The notes beneath the pieces are model-generated. The model saw only the letters and a program-made list of their open reading frames with translations. It had not been told where the DNA came from and made no database searches. This document shows, piece after piece, positions 44,537-51,779 of a DNA stretch of 52,031 nucleotides (the stretch's first letter is position 1; every line of letters begins with the position of its first letter). Source of the DNA: Gemmatimonadaceae bacterium (lineage in GTDB: Bacteria; Gemmatimonadota; Gemmatimonadetes; Gemmatimonadales; Gemmatimonadaceae). The DNA lies in assembly GCA_035606695.1 (NCBI GenBank), contig DATNEW010000004.1, forward strand, positions 1 to 52,031, read 5' to 3'. Made by a program: the position numbers and the translations under genes.

Positions 44537-45277
44537 CTATGGAGCCAAGCTACGGACAACGCGATTGCTGTCATTCAGAAATTCTATCCGCGCCGAACCA
44601 AGAGAATCGACGATGAATCTCAGGCGAGGCCGGCCCTTGCCGTCCATGAGCACGACGGCAGCGTTGCCGTTGTCGCGCCGGCCCACAAAGACTCGTGGAG
44701 CAAATTGTGGAGCTCCGTTGATCGGGGCAAACAAAGCTCGTCTGGCGGAATCCTTCGCCGCGCCGTTCTGCATCTTGTCGATCGAGTCCAACTGCCCGAC
44801 ACGCTCATCGACCATCGGCCCGCGGCGCTCTCCCATCTCGAGACCGACGGTCCGATCTCCGTTCCGGTCAACATAGGCGAGCGTCATCACCTGGTCGTGG
44901 TTGTATTGATCGAATGACAGCTGAGCGCCGGCATCGTACTTACCATCTTCCGTCTTTCCGTGGAAGACGAGCCCTCCATCTTCGGTCTCTTCATCATTAA
45001 AGAAGATGATTCCGGGCCGCGTTCCGCCCGGGTAGCCGAATGCTTTTCCGTAGGCAACGGGGCCGGTCGACCGAGCCTTGTTTGACAGCACCATCCGGAG
45101 CTTGCCGTCAGGCTCGCGGATGTTGATGCGCTGCACGTCAATTTCGTCGAAACGCGTCGGGGCCGCCGTTCGCCGAAATGCGGTCAAGCCGATGATGGCG
45201 ATGCCCAGCACGGCGCCGAGCACGTACGCGCGAAGAAGCCGGACCTCACGCTTCAATTGGACAAGTTGGTCTGACAT
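44537..45277 (-). CDS. Single-pass membrane protein with conserved C-terminal domain
   Basis: 246 residues. A coiled N-terminus (LVQLKREVRLLRA) precedes one transmembrane helix (about 19-36). A soluble domain follows with NIREPDGKLRMVLSNKA, GIIFFNDEETEDGGLVFHG and VGRRDNGNAAVVLMDGKGRPRLR. The repeated D-x-x-G-x-x-R-x-x-x strands suggest a beta-helix or beta-propeller-like periplasmic part. Function not known. No operon partner is obvious. Confidence 0.8.
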   Translation of the reverse strand: MSDQLVQLKREVRLLRAYVLGAVLGIAIIGLTAFRRTAAPTRFDEIDVQRINIREPDGKLRMVLSNKARSTGPVAYGKAFGYPGGTRPGIIFFNDEETEDGGLVFHGKTEDGKYDAGAQLSFDQYNHDQVMTLAYVDRNGDRTVGLEMGERRGPMVDERVGQLDSIDKMQNGAAKDSARRALFAPINGAPQFAPRVFVGRRDNGNAAVVLMDGKGRPRLRFIVDSLGSARIEFLNDSNRVVRSLAP

Positions 45278-45511
45278 ACGCGTTCTCCGATTTCGGGCCC
45301 GTTCGCAATGTGGAGTGAGCGGTGAACGAACTGACGACGTTCGTCACCATCCGGAGAGAAACGGTTGCCGGGACATACGGGACGACGGAACTCGGGGTGA
45401 CCGCGTGCGTGACGAGTTCGCGACGCTGCGCGGACCAGCCGGCGGCCGCAGTTGCGACCCACCAGGCTGGTCCGCGTCCGACTCTATGGTGCTGAGTGAG
45501 ACCGCCCGCGT

Positions 45512-45988
45512 CTAGCGACGGCAACCGTTGCTGATCGCGGTCGCCGCCCGCTCCGCGTCTGATCGATTGAGACCTCCGATTCGATATCCATTGCCGGTGA
45601 TCGCCGAGGCGATTCGAGGCGTGCCATAGACTTTCCCGTCGACGAGAAGGGCCAGCCTTCTGCCGACGTGCTGTTTGGTGAATTCACGAACGCGCATGGC
45701 CGCATCATCGGTCACCGTGAAGTCGAGACTCCACTGGTCCTTGCCCTGTGACGCTGTGGCGCCGGTGATATCGCCGGTAGCGACGAGAGGAGTTCGAGAC
45801 ATCAGGATTGTCGTCGTGTCGTTCAGAGTGACGGTCTTGGTGGAGTCCGTCGGTGTATCCGCGACCGCGCTCATCTCGACGGCGGGGCATGGTACGCCCG
45901 CCGCATGGCGTGTGGCGCAAGCGACGGATAGACAGATCGTCAGCGACAACAGCGTGTGAACGATTACAAAAGGCGGCTTGCGGTTCAT
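45512..45988 (-). CDS. Lipoprotein with SecD-type P1 head domain
   Basis: 158 residues. The signal sequence ends LSVAC, a lipobox. The mature part resembles the first periplasmic head of SecD: LVATGDITGATASQ, WSLDFTVTDDAAMRVREFTKQHVGRRLALLVDGKVYGTPRI and ITGNGYRIGGLNRSDAERAA. Normally this lies inside the SecD translocase protein; here it is an isolated lipoprotein. ATG 45988 is preferred over the longer frame. Confidence 0.8.
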   Translation of the reverse strand: MNRKPPFVIVHTLLSLTICLSVACATRHAAGVPCPAVEMSAVADTPTDSTKTVTLNDTTTILMSRTPLVATGDITGATASQGKDQWSLDFTVTDDAAMRVREFTKQHVGRRLALLVDGKVYGTPRIASAITGNGYRIGGLNRSDAERAATAISNGCRR

Positions 45989-46137
45989 GCGGGGGTTCAC
46001 GCATGACCGTCTGCGAAATGATTCGTGCATTGGGTGCTCCAGTCTGAGAGATCGGACGTGAGAGATTCACCGCCGCGAGGTGTTCGCGGACAGCGCGATG
46101 CGCGGCACGCGAGTGCCGGCGATCGTTTCGTCTGACT

Positions 46138-46473
46138 TCAGGCCTGGAACGGAGGTGGTCGGGCGGCTTGGCCGGTCGTGCGCTCGCACGAGCACAACGA
46201 CGAAGAATCGCGAGTCGGCGGCGGCGCGGATTGAACTCGGCGGTCGTGCAGGCTCGCGCCGGGTGCCAACAGCTGCGGCCGCGCGGCATCGACGTCCTTC
46301 GGCACGAGCGTCGCCGCCAGCAGCGCACTATGGTTCGCTGTCGCAATACTTGGGTGCGAGCCGTGATGCCTGCGCAGCGAGACACGCGCGCGTCCGTTCG
46401 CGTCGCTTCCCAGAAGCAACAGGAACGCCGCGATGAGCAGGCGCATCATGGCACGAGAAGATCTCGTCGACAT
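46138..46473 (-). CDS. Possible small exported protein
   Basis: 111 residues with a convincing signal-like start (MMRLLIAAFLLLLGSDANG); the later half is Pro/Ser/Arg-rich and low in structure. The start at 46473 or ATG 46449 is possible. Weakly supported; it may be an accidental open frame in a gap of about 600 bases. Confidence 0.4.
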   Translation of the reverse strand: MSTRSSRAMMRLLIAAFLLLLGSDANGRARVSLRRHHGSHPSIATANHSALLAATLVPKDVDAARPQLLAPGASLHDRRVQSAPPPTRDSSSLCSCERTTGQAARPPPFQA

Positions 46474-46593
46474 GTCAGCGGTTGCGAGTTGAGCAACTGC
46501 TCGAACGTATGTGCGTCAGCTCCAACGATCAAGCGCCGGGTAACGCGTTAGGCAGGCTAGGAGCGAGTCAACGCGTGTCGACGGCCGCGCGAA

Positions 46594-47787
46594 TCATCGG
46601 CCCTTGCGGGCCGGACCGTGGATGAACGGGGCGACAAGACCGAACAGGTCGTTGTCGTTCAGCTGTCCATCGTTCTGTGCCCACGCCACGACGATGTCGT
46701 AGTCTGGGTACAGCAGCAGGTTGGCAGTGCTTCCGATCGCGCCGCCGCTATGTCGGATAGTACGCTGCTTGATGAAACGCGTTGAATCGGACACAAACCA
46801 CCCGATTCCATACTGAGTCGGTTTGCCGGCGGCCGTGAGTTGCGACGTCTCCAACACACGGAGTGTCGCGGCACTGAGGAAACCGGGATGGAGCATCGCG
46901 GCGCCGAACCGTACGAGATCCGTCGGCGTCGACAGAAACCCCCCGCCCGCCCACTTGTAACTGAGGTCGGCGAATTCAGAATTGCGATATGTTCCGTCGG
47001 CTTGAAGATCGTACCATCGTGCGCGCCACGGAACGATGGCGGAGGGATCGTCAGGTACCGTACTCGTCATGCCGAGCACACCAAAGACGCTATCGCGCAT
47101 GAAATCCAAGTACGGGACCCCGGCCGTGTGTTCGATGACGCTGCTCAGCAAAACAAAGCCGTAGCTCGAGTAGACAAACCGCGTTCCGGGTTGTGCGACG
47201 AGTGAATCGTCTCGGAACCGAGAGAGACTCGAGTCGACGGACGGATAGTGACTCTGGCTTTCCGGCTCGTTCGGTTTGTATCCTCGAATGCCGCCGAGAT
47301 GGCCGCCAACCTCGCGGACCGTTACTGTGGCACCCTTGTCAGGAAATGAGGGCACATATCGGCGAACGGGCGCGTCGAAATCGAGTCGGCCGTGTTGTTC
47401 GAGGAGCCCGAGTGCCGCCGCCGTGAGCGGCTTCGAAATACTGCCGATGCGAAATTTCGTGGAAGTGGTGGCTGGAACGCGCTGTTCAAGGTCGGCGAAA
47501 CCAAACGCCTCGGCGTAGACGACCTGCCCGTGCACTGCGATCGCGACGGACAACGCCGGCGGTCGTACGCGTTCGCCATGGAACGGCGCCTCCATCGGGG
47601 CTGGGAGCCCGTGTTCGTAGGCCGCCAACGCGATCCGGTGGGCCGCGCCGATCTCGCGGGAGTAGGCGCGAGTTGCAGAGGCGGCTCGAGGCAGTGGCTG
47701 CTGAGCTGCGCACCAGGTGGCTTGGGCTGAGAAAATGAGGCCGCAGTACGCCAGGCGCGTGAACGCATACACGGTCGATGTCCTCAT
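46594..47787 (-). CDS. Serine hydrolase, class C beta-lactamase-like
   Basis: 397 residues. A signal peptide (about 1-29) precedes a beta-lactamase/D-peptidase fold. The catalytic SISK Ser-x-x-Lys sits in FRIGSISKPLTAA, the second motif is YSSYGF (Tyr-x-x, usually YSN), and the third is HSGG. Members range from EstB-type esterases to PBP4*; class C antibiotic hydrolysis is not implied. ATG 47787 has GGAG eight bases ahead. It is followed by the attC-like site 47851-47951 on its upstream side, so it is the downstream neighbour in the array. Confidence 0.9.
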   Translation of the reverse strand: MRTSTVYAFTRLAYCGLIFSAQATWCAAQQPLPRAASATRAYSREIGAAHRIALAAYEHGLPAPMEAPFHGERVRPPALSVAIAVHGQVVYAEAFGFADLEQRVPATTSTKFRIGSISKPLTAAALGLLEQHGRLDFDAPVRRYVPSFPDKGATVTVREVGGHLGGIRGYKPNEPESQSHYPSVDSSLSRFRDDSLVAQPGTRFVYSSYGFVLLSSVIEHTAGVPYLDFMRDSVFGVLGMTSTVPDDPSAIVPWRARWYDLQADGTYRNSEFADLSYKWAGGGFLSTPTDLVRFGAAMLHPGFLSAATLRVLETSQLTAAGKPTQYGIGWFVSDSTRFIKQRTIRHSGGAIGSTANLLLYPDYDIVVAWAQNDGQLNDNDLFGLVAPFIHGPARKGR

Positions 47788-47815
47788 CGAAGACACTCCA
47801 CTAAGAATCTTCGAT
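47786..47815. promoter_or_regulatory. Inverted repeat over the serine-hydrolase ribosome site
   Basis: ATCGAAGA (47786-47793) and TCTTCGAT (47808-47815) are perfect 8-bp arms with 14 bases between. The start codon lies in one arm and the GGAG ribosome site in the loop. It could act as an operator or mRNA hairpin. Confidence 0.45.
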
Positions 47816-47850
47816 AAAGGTGATGTGTCAGCGCGCGCCAGTCAATGGCG

Positions 47851-47951
47851 GCGCAACGCCCTATCTGGGGCTGCAAGGAAGTCTAATAAGCGGCGCGGGC
47901 GGAGCCCGCGCCAGTCCGCAGATTCCTTGTCAGCTTCAGCGTTCGTTAGCT
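47851..47951 (-). repeat. attC-like recombination site 1 (101 bp)
   Basis: The plus-strand ends are GCGCAAC and GTTAGCT, matching inverted core sites (RYYYAAC/GTTRRRY) imperfectly on the left. Inside are matching arms CTGCAAGGAA and TTCCTTGTCAG and a GC hairpin GCGCGGGC/GCCCGCGC. It aligns base for base in length with the sites at 49337 and 50171. It lies downstream of the NTF2-like gene in that gene's direction. Confidence 0.82.
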
Positions 47952-48045
47952 GACTCGGTTATGGACACTCGAATTACGCAACTCGGACGGCCTCTCGATT
48001 CTCGTCGTACATCAGATGCGGCCGCCCCCGGCCCGATGCGAGACG

Positions 48046-48091
48046 CGCGACGTCGCGACGTCACGACGTCACGAAGTCACGACGTCACGAA
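48046..48091. repeat. GACGTCAC short tandem repeat tract
   Basis: About five imperfect copies of a 9-base unit (CACGACGT and CACGAAGT variants), 10 bp downstream of the NTF2-like stop. Similar tracts are dispersed in related genomes by my recollection. Confidence 0.8.
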
Positions 48092-48100
48092 CCGCGAATC

Positions 48101-48526
48101 CTACCGACCCTTTGGAAAACGCGAATCGTGGCCAGCCACACACTGCCAGCGTCCGTCACGAAAGACAAAAACGTCGGTGAATCGTGTGCGTCCTGTAGGC
48201 CGGCCATTCTCGCTGTTCACGCCGATGCCTCGGACGTACGCGGCCTCACCGTATATGTGAACGTGTAAATCCACTAGCTCGCTGTGGCTGCTGCTCGGCT
48301 TCGCCGCGTTAGCCAACATCGCGGACCGGGTGATGAGCGAACCATCAAAGTCGGCCTCCTCGAATTCGGTCGCCAGGAGGCATTCGAGCGCTGTGGTGTC
48401 ATGGTGCTCCGCGGCGCGGACCCACGCCTGTTCGACCCGCACCAAAGCGGCTTCGTCCTTGGCCTCGTCGGCTGGGCACGCAGCGCCATGAGGCGATGAG
48501 AACAAGAGCAGAATGGCGAAAAACAT
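48101..48526 (-). CDS. Secreted NTF2-like (DUF4440) protein
   Basis: 141 residues from ATG 48526, with a signal peptide (FFAILLLFSSPHGAA). The NTF2-like core reads ALVRVEQAWVRAAEHHDTTALECLLATEFEEADFDG and GRTRFTDVFVFRDGRWQCVAGHDSRF. It is a cassette-like unit flanked by the attC-like sites 47851-47951 (downstream) and the decayed 48541-48616 (upstream). Function unknown. Confidence 0.85.
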   Translation of the reverse strand: MFFAILLLFSSPHGAACPADEAKDEAALVRVEQAWVRAAEHHDTTALECLLATEFEEADFDGSLITRSAMLANAAKPSSSHSELVDLHVHIYGEAAYVRGIGVNSENGRPTGRTRFTDVFVFRDGRWQCVAGHDSRFPKGR

Positions 48527-48540
48527 GTTCACCGCACCTC

Positions 48541-48616
48541 TTGGAACGAGAGCGCAGAGAGGCACACGGGGTCCTCCGCGTGCGATGTGTATAGTCAGCT
48601 TCAGCGTTCGTTGGGC
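48541..48616 (-). repeat. Decayed attC-like site
   Basis: The right half keeps GTCAGCTTCAGCGTTCGTT (48594-48612), identical to the full sites, and a GTTGGGC core. A central hairpin (GCACACGG/CCGCGTGC) remains. The left half has lost the conserved arm. It marks the junction between the VapBC and NTF2-like units. Confidence 0.6.
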
Positions 48617-48627
48617 GGCGTCAGGAG

Positions 48628-49047
48628 CTATCCTTTCGCGAGCTTCGGATGGAATTTCACGCCCGGCAGCCCGTCAAAATCCTCATCCTGCGTCCACACC
48701 GTCCCCGCCATCCGCTGCGCCGTCGCATAGACGATGCTGTCCGCCAACGGCAGCTTGTGCACCACGCCTACCGTGGCCGCTGACAACGCCAGCGCCGCGT
48801 CGAGGTCGATCACCGTGCCTTGTTGCATGAGCGCCACCGCTTGGAGCGCGTCGCTTTCCCCGCGTTGGCGCAATACCACCTTGAACACTTCGAGCAAACA
48901 CACGCTCGGTACCACGAGCCGGTCGACGGCTTCGATCGCCGCGGCAAAGCGCCCGGCCCCCGGGCCATCCGCGAAGTACTCGAGCCACGCCGACGAGTCG
49001 ACGACATTCGGGCCTGTCGTCGCGGCCCGCTTCGCTGGCGCGATCAC
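48628..49047 (-). CDS. PIN-domain toxin (VapC-like)
   Basis: 139 residues. PIN-domain acidic residues are visible: Asp in VVDSSAWLEYF, Glu in LLEVFK, Asp in LPLADSIVYATA and Asp in TQDEDFDG. It should be a magnesium-dependent RNase, probably acting on tRNA or rRNA. It begins with GTG overlapping the antitoxin stop (GTGA) at 49044-49047, so the pair is co-translated. Confidence 0.92.
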   Translation of the reverse strand: MIAPAKRAATTGPNVVDSSAWLEYFADGPGAGRFAAAIEAVDRLVVPSVCLLEVFKVVLRQRGESDALQAVALMQQGTVIDLDAALALSAATVGVVHKLPLADSIVYATAQRMAGTVWTQDEDFDGLPGVKFHPKLAKG

Positions 49048-49250
49048 ACCCGGTCGCGCTCGCGACGCATGGTGGTGTCGAGACCCGCGAGAAAGCCGCG
49101 CATGCGTTTCAGTGGCTGTACCGGGATCAGCTCGATGCGGTTCTCGTAGGCGAGCGCCTGCACTTTTTGGCCAGGCGCCAATCCCAGCCGCTCGCGAATT
49201 TCCCGAGGGATTACGACCTGGAATTTCGGCGAAATAGTCACGACGTCCAT
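49044..49250 (-). CDS. AbrB/MazE-type antitoxin (VapB-like)
   Basis: 68 residues. The swapped-hairpin DNA-binding motif reads VTISPKFQVVIPREIRERLGLAPGQKVQAL. The C-terminal tail (LKRMRGFLAGLDTT) would cap the PIN toxin. ATG 49250 is preferred; the longer frame to 49361 runs into the attC-like site. The protein likely autoregulates the operon with the toxin. Confidence 0.92.
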   Translation of the reverse strand: MDVVTISPKFQVVIPREIRERLGLAPGQKVQALAYENRIELIPVQPLKRMRGFLAGLDTTMRRERDRV

Positions 49251-49336
49251 CGGGGCCTCGATCGATCGAAGAATCGTATGACGATATGGCAATCTATCAT
49301 TAAATCGCCATACGGGCAACGAGCACCGGACGGGCT

Positions 49337-49437
49337 GGCTGACCCCTGAGCTCAGCTGCAAGGAGGCCCAATAAGAGCGCGCGGCGAAGCCGCGTGCAAC
49401 TCCGCAGCCTACTTGTCAGCTGCAGCGTCCGTTAGCC
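49337..49437 (-). repeat. attC-like recombination site 2 (101 bp)
   Basis: Core ends are GGCTGAC and GTTAGCC. The arms are CAGCTGCAAGGAGG and TACTTGTCAGCTG, and the central hairpin is CGCGCGGC/GCCGCGTG. It lies between the antitoxin promoter region and the unknown gene's stop. Confidence 0.85.
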
Positions 49438-49442
49438 GGTTG

Positions 49443-50156
49443 CTAAGAGATACCAGAGGTATGCATTCCGATGCGTCGAGTCAGCTCGGCCAAGCTCGAT
49501 GCGCCACGAGTAAGCGACTCGATGTGGCCACGGTACTCCGGCTGCTTGATCGCGTCGAAGTCTCCGCCAACGATCGTGGCATGAGTGCCGAGGTTCAGAT
49601 GCAATGCGAGTGTGAAGGCTCCCGCGTGTGCAAACTGGTCGTATAGGCCATGAATGCTGCTGTAGGCGTCCCAGCCCTTAAGGTTGAATCCCAGCTTCTT
49701 TTCGAGGATTTGTGCGGTTGCCTTCCGCGTGATGCGGCTCATCGCTTTGTGTGCAGGGTACTCTGTCTTCTGCCGTGAAAATGCCTGCCATTCAGCGTCA
49801 GCGAGAAGCAGCATGGCCATCGCGCAAGATTCCCCATAACTCCTAGCTTGGTACCCTGCCGCCTGTTGGTATCCCGATACTAGGAAGTGCGCAGACGTAT
49901 AGAGGCTGTTGAGGCCGACGTGCAAGAAAAGCAGAACGTAGTGCACCCGCTCGTTGCGCGGCCAGTGTTTACCCGCTGACTCGATTTCCGAGTGCGCAGC
50001 GAAGCTCGCAGCAACAAACGCGTCTAACTCGGGACTAAACCGCTGCTGAAACTTGCGTTGGACCGGGCCATCGTCATAGAACACAAGATCGCGTGACAGT
50101 GCGCGACTCGCTCGAACACGACTAGAACGATCGGGCTTGCGGCGGCCTTCACCCAT
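49443..50156 (-). CDS. Unrecognised cassette protein
   Basis: 237 residues, mostly helical with an Arg-rich start (RRKPDRSSRVRASRALSRD). The middle has hydrophobic segments (YVLLFLHVGLNSLYTSAHF, SYGESCAMAMLLLADAEW) that could be buried helices or membrane-associated. The last third is HGLYDQFAHAGAFTLALH. I recognise no motif. It is bracketed by attC-like sites 6 bp downstream and 15 bp upstream, the exact structure of an integron cassette. Confidence 0.75.
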   Translation of the reverse strand: MGEGRRKPDRSSRVRASRALSRDLVFYDDGPVQRKFQQRFSPELDAFVAASFAAHSEIESAGKHWPRNERVHYVLLFLHVGLNSLYTSAHFLVSGYQQAAGYQARSYGESCAMAMLLLADAEWQAFSRQKTEYPAHKAMSRITRKATAQILEKKLGFNLKGWDAYSSIHGLYDQFAHAGAFTLALHLNLGTHATIVGGDFDAIKQPEYRGHIESLTRGASSLAELTRRIGMHTSGIS

Positions 50157-50170
50157 ACTCTGTATAATCC

Positions 50171-50271
50171 GGCTAACGCCTTAGCTCAGCTGCAAGGAGA
50201 CCCAATATGAGCACGTGGCGAAGCCACGTGCAATTCCGCAGACTCCTTGTCAGTTTCAGCGTTCGTTAGAT
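50171..50271 (-). repeat. attC-like recombination site 3 (101 bp)
   Basis: The best-preserved copy. Core ends GGCTAAC (50171-50177) and GTTAGAT (50265-50271); arms GCTGCAAGGAG and CTCCTTGTCAG; central hairpin GCACGTGGC/GCCACGTGC. It lies 13 bp downstream of the two-gene unit's second stop. Confidence 0.88.
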
Positions 50272-50283
50272 GACCGCTCGCAT

Positions 50284-51069
50284 TCATTCGACGAGCAATC
50301 GGTCTGCTAGCTCATTGCGTATTCGACGCGAGCCCAAGTCAGTCAAGCGATACCGCCCGCTGCCAATAAGAACAATCTGCCGCTTTGCAGGCGCGACCAG
50401 AGACTGAAGAGCGCGAGTCACCGAGGGGGCTGACGACAGGCTGTATTGGCCGAGTTCAGTTCTGGTGAATCCCGCTTCTCCCGCATAGTGGAGCAGAATC
50501 AAGAGCTCTTCCTCGGCCTGAAGATCTGTGCGCTGAACGATGATGACATCTTCAAATACGCCGACGCATGGCACATCAAACTGCAGCAGTTCGCGAATCG
50601 CCTTAGCAACTTTTTCCCGGTCGCCCTGCCAAAACAGGCGTAGAGTTTCGTTCATGGCCCATCGCACGCACTCGATAACAAGCTTCGAATCCATGTGATT
50701 GGGAGTATAGGTGGGGGAGATGTGCACAGCGCCTCGTTGACTGCGAAACTTGTAGACTGTGCGCAGAACCTTTGTCAGGTGCAGCGGGTCTTGTCGAGGG
50801 ACTAATGTGTGCGCGACCTGGTCGTTCTCTAAGTACTTGATGCAGTCATCAAATCCCTTCGATGCGTTGAGGTTGCCCGAATCCATGTGATATAGGATTC
50901 GAGCTAGAATTTCGCAGAACTGGCCACCATCCAGCTCGGCCGGCTCCCAGTCTCGCTGGATGAATCGCCGCTCGGCCGAGATGAACTCGTCGACGAGTTG
51001 GTTTGACAGGAGGTGGTCAAGCGGCGGCGAGATTCGCACGAGCAAGGCCTGCTTCTCAATCAGCCCCAC
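50284..51069 (-). CDS. Unknown protein with RxxxH-type and winged-helix regions
   Basis: 261 residues, second gene of the overlapping pair. The middle reads KFRSQRGAVHISPTY then DSKLVIECVRWAMNETLRLFW. R-x-x-R-G-x-x-H followed by a helix ending LRL resembles the HEPN/Abi-C type segment seen in some antiphage and abortive proteins. The C-terminus (ELGQYSLSSAPSVTRALQSLV...GRYRLTDLGSRRI) looks like a winged helix. Its start overlaps the upstream gene by 14 bp. Confidence 0.78.
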   Translation of the reverse strand: MGLIEKQALLVRISPPLDHLLSNQLVDEFISAERRFIQRDWEPAELDGGQFCEILARILYHMDSGNLNASKGFDDCIKYLENDQVAHTLVPRQDPLHLTKVLRTVYKFRSQRGAVHISPTYTPNHMDSKLVIECVRWAMNETLRLFWQGDREKVAKAIRELLQFDVPCVGVFEDVIIVQRTDLQAEEELLILLHYAGEAGFTRTELGQYSLSSAPSVTRALQSLVAPAKRQIVLIGSGRYRLTDLGSRRIRNELADRLLVE

Positions 51070-51706
51070 TGTTCTCTTCCTGTTCGCCGGCGGTGCGTCC
51101 TAGAGCCTCCGAAACCAACCCTTGCGCGCGTTTCGTACCGGCTTCGGTGAGAAACCACGGAGACGAAGTTTGGGTGGTATCCTCAGACACCGGTGCGTCC
51201 TTGCCGATCTTTAGCTTTCCGAGATCACGCGTGACGTTGAACGGGAGAATCTGACCGGCCTGCTTGAAGTGTTTGTTGAACGTATTCGCGATACGCTTGG
51301 AAGAGAGTTCCTTCTGATCCGTCTCGTTCGAAGCGACGTACAACAGCCACATAGCCTTGTTAGCTGTGTTCCAAGCCTGCTTTGGTGATCCCCACTTCGC
51401 CGGGTCGTGGCGCCAATCAAGTGGCACTTCCTCTGCAGAATCGCTCGCGGCTGCGGCAGGGGGAGCGCCGCGTTTCTTCCGCGGTCCTCGCTTCCGTACG
51501 GTGCTGGCGGCATCGGGCTCCTGTATCGCGATCGGCGCCGCGTCGAGCGGCACGTCGTCGTTCCCAGCGACGATCTGCGCTGCCGGTTGGAGAAGACCCG
51601 CGAACTGCCTGCCAAGGTTTTGGGCGATGAGAGGGGCGTCTTCTCGGCTGCCTTCGATCTCCAGCTCCAGCCCCTGCAGCTTGAGCTTCACGCGGAACTT
51701 TGCCAC
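51056..51706 (-). CDS. Unknown two-gene cassette protein, first gene
   Basis: 216 residues. The N-terminus (KFRVKLKLQGLELEIEGSRED) is a short beta module. A Lys/Arg and Ala-rich linker (KRGPRKKRGAPPAAAASDS) precedes a helical domain with KWGSPKQAWNTANKAMWLLYVAS and a final winged-helix-like WFLTEAGTKRAQGLVSEAL. It starts with GTG at 51706 after GGAGG and has its own promoter at 51737-51765. Function not recognised. Confidence 0.78.
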   Translation of the reverse strand: MAKFRVKLKLQGLELEIEGSREDAPLIAQNLGRQFAGLLQPAAQIVAGNDDVPLDAAPIAIQEPDAASTVRKRGPRKKRGAPPAAAASDSAEEVPLDWRHDPAKWGSPKQAWNTANKAMWLLYVASNETDQKELSSKRIANTFNKHFKQAGQILPFNVTRDLGKLKIGKDAPVSEDTTQTSSPWFLTEAGTKRAQGLVSEALGRTAGEQEENSGAD

Positions 51707-51736
51707 GCATGCCTCCGTCGGCGATTGGGGGGCATA

Positions 51737-51765
51737 AACATAGCGCGACAGAAGGCGCGCGGCAA
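51737..51765 (-). promoter_or_regulatory. Sigma-70-like promoter of the two-gene unit
   Basis: On the minus strand TTGCCG (51765-51760) and TATGTT (51742-51737) are 17 bp apart. The start codon lies about 30 bases downstream. Cassette genes often lack a promoter, so its own promoter points to constitutive expression. Confidence 0.65.
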
Positions 51766-51779
51766 ATTCCTTAATGAGC

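Noticed and set aside
45246-45524. Minus-strand frame of 92 codons in the gap before the SecD-head gene
   Set aside because: No ribosome site, no motif, composition like noncoding shadow.
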